From an uncultured Collinsella sp. (GTDB lineage Bacteria > Actinomycetota > Coriobacteriia > Coriobacteriales > Coriobacteriaceae): 15,466 bases of DNA. The notes under the pieces were generated by a model. That model saw only the letters and a program-made list of their open reading frames with translations. It was not told the origin of the DNA and did no database searches. Below are positions 13,250 to 15,466 of the stretch, piece after piece; positions within the stretch are counted from its first letter, which is position 1, and each line of letters opens with the position of its first letter. Where the stretch lies: the NCBI GenBank assembly GCA_902495545.1, contig CABUXM010000050.1, positions 1 through 15,466 on the forward strand, in the 5' to 3' direction. A program made the position numbers and the translations under genes.

Positions 13250-13423
13250 GTGCAAAAAACGGAGTATTCAGCACCGCGAGCTCTGCCGGTGCCGCTGCAG
13301 TCGGGTAGCATTGCGGAGATCGACGTCATTTTGGGGTCCGACGTGGCGCGAGGCATGCTTGTTTGTCTCGACGAGGCCTGTCTGCCGACCCAAATCGCCG
13401 GTCGAAGGCTACCGTGGGACTAA
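13250..13423 (+). CDS. Possible 57-residue small protein or gene remnant (GTG start)
   Basis: An open frame of 57 codons beginning at GTG 13250 and ending TAA. Its composition looks protein-like: VQKTEYSAPRALPVPL at the start, then EIDVILGSDVARGMLVCLDEACL (about 23-45) and a basic end, AGRRLPWD. I do not recognise a domain. There is no Shine-Dalgarno site before the GTG, and a stop codon (13229-13231) closes the frame just upstream. It may therefore be a fragment of a decayed gene, part of a mobile or repeat element, or chance. Two Cys (39 and 44) could bind metal or form a disulfide, but this is not testable here. It lies 124 nt before the large inverted repeat, so both could belong to one element. 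Confidence 0.22.
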   Translation: MQKTEYSAPRALPVPLQSGSIAEIDVILGSDVARGMLVCLDEACLPTQIAGRRLPWD

Positions 13424-13479
13424 TTAGATGCGCCCGGTGCGTATGCATTTGTCCCGGCCTGCTGAAAACTCCCAAAAAT

Positions 13480-13506
13480 GCACGGTGCTCCCCAGGGGAC
13501 CCGTGC
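13480..13506 (+). other. Hairpin upstream of the large inverted repeat
   Basis: GCACGG (13480-13485) pairs with CCGTGC (13501-13506) around a C-run and a G-run (CCCC, A, GGGG) that are too close together to pair fully. It lies 41 nt before the outermost arm of the large inverted repeat and may belong to the same element. Confidence 0.35.
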
Positions 13507-13546
13507 TCGCAACGAAAACCATGCCCATGTCGCTATCCGCATCGCC

Positions 13547-13789
13547 TTTTTGCTGCACTGACTTTTCTGAATGCCGGGCTCGAATTAGTTAACCTGCCTC
13601 CCGTGTGGCTCCGGAGGGGCGGGGCATAAGGTTTATCGCGAGTTCCGCACGAGCCGAAGGCCACTTAATGTGGCCTTCGTGCGAGCAGGACTGCCCGAGC
13701 AGGAAACCTTATGCCCCGCCCCTCCGGAGCCACACGGGAGCCACTGCTAAGTTATCCCCCGGCATTCAGAAAATCTAAGTGCCAAAAAA
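13547..13789. repeat. Large nested inverted repeat (243 bp), MITE-like or structured element
   Basis: Perfect 37-bp arms lie at 13598-13634 and 13704-13740. Outside them, after unpaired stretches of 19 and 17 nt, a perfect 16-bp stem joins 13563-13578 to 13758-13773. GCACT and T/A runs extend the pairing to about 13547 and 13789. Within the 69-nt centre a separate hairpin forms: GAAGGCCAC (13656-13664) with GTGGCCTTC (13670-13678), loop TTAAT, continued by CGCAC/GTGCG beyond a 5-nt bulge. CGAGCAGG is directly repeated at 13682-13689 and 13696-13703. No transposase is encoded and no target-site duplication was recognised. It could be a non-autonomous mobile element, an invertible segment or a large structured transcript end. 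It stops about 120 nt before groES. Confidence 0.9.
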
Positions 13790-13800
13790 TAAGATTTTTT
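13784..13800 (+). other. A/T hairpin at the right edge of the large inverted repeat
   Basis: AAAAAAT (13784-13790) and ATTTTTT (13794-13800) form a 7-bp A/T hairpin with a 3-nt loop. The T6 run could act as the T-tract for transcripts reading through the large inverted repeat, protecting groES from read-through. The run also provides TTGACT (13799-13804), a good -35 match without a well-spaced -10. Confidence 0.4.
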
Positions 13801-13873
13801 GACTCTGTGTTGTATAACCCGCCATTCGTGGGTACCATTCAACGCGTACGCAAACAAAAAGGGTTAATTCGCG

Positions 13874-13882
13874 TGGTATAAC
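13874..13882 (+). promoter_or_regulatory. Probable groES promoter (extended -10)
   Basis: TGGTATAAC at 13874-13882 fits an extended -10 (TGN then TATAAT with one mismatch) and lies 28 nt before the groES ATG. A related GTATAACC string occurs at 13812-13819. GGTTA (13862-13866) and TAACC (13879-13883) form an inverted repeat across this promoter. No CIRCE element (HrcA site), CtsR site or HspR-type HAIR motif was recognised. Confidence 0.42.
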
Positions 13883-13910
13883 CGCGCGGCCCAAAAAGGA
13901 GGAGACAAGC

Positions 13911-14204
13911 ATGTCGTCTTTGAAGCCGCTTGCAGATCGTGTTCTGGTCAAGCCCGACGAGGCCGAGCAGAAGACCGCTTCTGGTCTGTATATCGCCAGC
14001 AACGCTCAGGAGAAGCCGCAGCGTGGCACCATCGTTGCCGTTGGCGCCGGCAAGGTCAACGACAAGGGTGAGCGCATCCCCATGGACGTCAAGGTCGGTG
14101 ACGTTGTCATCTACGGTAAGTTCGGTGGCAACGAGGTCAAGGTCGACGGCGAGAAGTATCTGCTGATGCGCGCCGACGACATCTACGCCGTCGTCGAGGC
14201 CTAG
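13911..14204 (+). CDS. groES: Co-chaperonin GroES
   Basis: A 97-residue GroES (Hsp10), the heptameric lid of the GroEL folding chamber. The family signature is clear at the start: LKPLADRVLVKPDEAEQKTASGLYIA (4-29). It is followed by the mobile-loop region around 20-36 and GTIVAVGAGKVNDKGERIPMDVKVGDVVIYGKFGGNEVKVDGEKYLLMRADDIYAVVE through to the end. Length is standard. AAGGAGG at 13896-13902 lies 8 nt before the ATG. groEL follows after 96 nt in the usual groESL order. Control by HrcA or HspR is not supported by any recognisable operator. Confidence 0.99.
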   Translation: MSSLKPLADRVLVKPDEAEQKTASGLYIASNAQEKPQRGTIVAVGAGKVNDKGERIPMDVKVGDVVIYGKFGGNEVKVDGEKYLLMRADDIYAVVEA

Positions 14205-14240
14205 TCTCGTCAGAATCTCTGATTCGTCTTTGAACGCGCC

Positions 14241-14265
14241 CGCCGCACAGGACTCGGAAGCGGCG
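14241..14265 (+). other. Hairpin in the groES-groEL gap
   Basis: CGCCGC (14241-14246) pairs with GCGGCG (14260-14265) around a 13-nt loop, and a smaller GAATC/GATTC stem lies just upstream. There is no T-tract. It could tune the relative amounts of groES and groEL mRNA by processing, but this is inference from position. Confidence 0.3.
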
Positions 14266-14300
14266 ACGCGAGTCACATTTCTTTTGGAGGATTACCTACC

Positions 14301-15466
14301 ATGGCAAAGAACATTACGTTCAACACCGATGCCCGCGCTAAGCTTGCCAAGGGCGTCAACACTTTGGCCGACGCCGTTACCGTCACCATGGGCCCCAAGG
14401 GTCGCTACGTTGCGCTGCAGCGCACGTTCGGTGCCCCGACCATCACCAACGACGGCGTTTCCGTCGCCAAGGAGATCGAGCTCGAGGACAACATCGAGAA
14501 CATGGGCGCTCAGCTGGTGAAGGAGGTTGCCACCAAGACCAACGACACCGTGGGTGACGGCACCACCACCGCAACTCTGCTCGCCCAGGCCATCGTCAAC
14601 GACGGTCTGCGCAACGTCGCCGCTGGCGCCAACCCGCTGGCCATCCGTCGCGGCATCGACAAGGCCGTTAACGCCGCCGTCGCCGAGATGAAGAAGCAGG
14701 CCAAGCCGGTCGAGACCAAGGAGCAGATCGCTTCCGTCGGTACCATCTCCGCCGGTGACCCCGAGGTCGGCGAGAAGATCGCCGAGGCCATGGAGGTCGT
14801 GGGCAAGGACGGCGTCATCACCGTCGAGGATTCCCAGACGTTCGACATCACCATCGACACCGTCGAGGGCATGCAGTTCGACAAGGGCTATGTCTCCGCT
14901 TACTTCGTCACGGATAACGACCGCATGGAGGCCGTGATGAAGGATCCGTACATCCTCATCACCGACCAGAAGATCTCCAGCGTTCAGGACATTATGCCCG
15001 TTCTCGAGGCTGTCCAGCGCGCTGGCCGTGGCCTGCTCATCATCGCTGAGGACATCGACGGCGAGGCTCTGCCTACCCTGGTTCTCAACAAGATCCGTGG
15101 CGCCCTCAACGTCTGCGCCGTCAAGGCTCCGGGCTACGGCGATCGCCGCAAGCGCATCCTCGAGGACATCGCCGTCCTCACCGGCGGCCAGGCTGCCCTG
15201 GACGAGCTGGGCGTGAAGGTCGCTGACATCACCGCCGATATGCTCGGTACCGCTAAGTCCGTCACCATCTCCAAGGACAATACCGTCGTCGTCGGCGGCG
15301 CTGGCTCCAAGGAGGCCATCGACGCTCGTATCGCTCAGATCAAGGGTGAGATGGAGAACACCACCTCTGACTTCGACCGTGAGAAGCTCCAGGAGCGCCT
15401 GGCCAAGCTCTCCGGTGGCGTTGCCGTCATCAAGGTCGGCGCTGCTACCGAGTCCGAGCTCAAGGA
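14301..15466 (+). CDS. groEL: Chaperonin GroEL, 3' end outside the window
   Basis: The first 388 codons of the 60-kDa chaperonin GroEL, an ATP-driven cytosolic folding machine that works with GroES. Visible hallmarks are MAKNITFNTDARAKLAKGVN at the start, TMGPKG (29-34), GAPTITNDGVSVAKEIELED (44-63), the nucleotide-binding DGTTTAT (86-92) and APGYGDRRKRILEDIAVLTGG in the apical domain. The window ends at VGAATESEL, just before the region holding the catalytic Asp398 (E. coli numbering), so that residue cannot be checked. GGAGG at 14286-14290 precedes the ATG by 10 nt. Codon use is strongly biased to GCC, GTC, AAG and ATC, as expected for high expression. The frame is open to the window edge. 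Confidence 0.99.
   Translation, partial: MAKNITFNTDARAKLAKGVNTLADAVTVTMGPKGRYVALQRTFGAPTITNDGVSVAKEIELEDNIENMGAQLVKEVATKTNDTVGDGTTTATLLAQAIVNDGLRNVAAGANPLAIRRGIDKAVNAAVAEMKKQAKPVETKEQIASVGTISAGDPEVGEKIAEAMEVVGKDGVITVEDSQTFDITIDTVEGMQFDKGYVSAYFVTDNDRMEAVMKDPYILITDQKISSVQDIMPVLEAVQRAGRGLLIIAEDIDGEALPTLVLNKIRGALNVCAVKAPGYGDRRKRILEDIAVLTGGQAALDELGVKVADITADMLGTAKSVTISKDNTVVVGGAGSKEAIDARIAQIKGEMENTTSDFDREKLQERLAKLSGGVAVIKVGAATESELK

Larger units (their letters stand above)
12990..13910. other. Long intergenic region of about 0.9 kb rich in secondary structure
   Basis: No confident protein or known RNA gene is seen between the YtcJ-type gene and groES. In order it holds a terminator (13012-13060), two hairpins (13080-13093 and 13106-13135), a 57-codon open frame (13250-13423), further hairpins (13271-13292 and 13480-13506), the large nested inverted repeat (13547-13789), an A/T hairpin (13784-13800) and the groES promoter region. 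I looked for tmRNA, RNase P RNA, SRP RNA and tRNA signatures and did not find them. The longer ATG-start open frames here (for example 13096-13308 and 13363-13629) lack ribosome sites, and the second runs into the inverted-repeat arm. Confidence 0.6.

Noticed and set aside
13096..13308. A 70-codon open frame in the intergenic region
   Set aside because: It begins near two hairpins, has no Shine-Dalgarno site and no recognisable domain, and overlaps the competing 57-codon frame.
13363..13629. An 88-codon open frame next to the large inverted repeat
   Set aside because: No ribosome site, Cys/Arg/Pro-rich composition, and its end runs into the inverted-repeat arm. It is better explained as non-coding.
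13480..13800. Retron-type msr-msd RNA
   Set aside because: Long inverted repeats suggest it, but no reverse transcriptase gene is present or adjacent in the window.
12990..13910. tmRNA, RNase P RNA, SRP RNA or tRNA in the long gap
   Set aside because: Signature sequences (such as the tRNA T-loop GGTTCGAATCC-type string or conserved RNase P motifs) were not seen.

Overview
The window looks like chromosomal DNA from a high-GC, Gram-positive-type actinobacterium, most likely Coriobacteriia and close to Collinsella. The reasons are the strong G/C preference at third codon positions, frequent GTG starts with good Shine-Dalgarno sites, an AmaP/DUF2273/Asp23 cell-envelope operon, a single lgt, and many small intergenic stem-loops with a GGGACAGG-like core. 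The genus is inferred from gene content and style, not from a search. No tRNA, rRNA, CRISPR array, prophage or transposase gene was seen.

Layout. (1) 112-2017: a zinc-dependent dCMP/cytidine deaminase, a short NifU-type Fe-S scaffold/carrier protein and lgt (prolipoprotein diacylglyceryl transferase), all on +. (2) 2153-4336: a 727-residue polytopic membrane protein resembling the DUF6020 / GT-C-like group, flanked on both sides by repeat stem-loops. (3) 4502-5308: a YebC/TACO1-family protein, followed by a terminator whose T-tract overlaps the -10 box of the next promoter. (4) 5475-6956: a three-gene alkaline-shock operon (AmaP, a DUF2273 membrane protein, Asp23), closed by a repeat copy and a terminator. 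(5) 7165-9624: a YitT/DUF2179 membrane protein, then a zinc-ribbon DUF4013 membrane protein with a Pro/Glu/Ala-rich tail. (6) 9720-12989: two amidohydrolases transcribed divergently, an M20 amidohydrolase on - and a YtcJ-type amidohydrolase on +. (7) 12990-13910: about 0.9 kb without a confident gene. It holds a terminator, several hairpins, one 57-codon open frame and a very large nested inverted repeat. (8) 13911-15466: groES and the first 388 codons of groEL, cut by the window end.

Most genes are housekeeping or cell-envelope functions: lipoprotein maturation, envelope stress (AmaP/Asp23), translation support (YebC), Fe-S assembly, nucleotide metabolism and protein folding. The two amidohydrolases suggest scavenging or detoxification of amidated compounds.

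The least explained parts are non-coding. One is a 243-bp nested inverted repeat upstream of groES (37-bp perfect arms, a further 16-bp perfect outer stem and its own internal hairpin). Another is a dispersed family of stem-loop repeats, two copies of which match at 46 of 49 positions in opposite orientation. The third is a recurring ATAATGATGC box that probably marks promoters.
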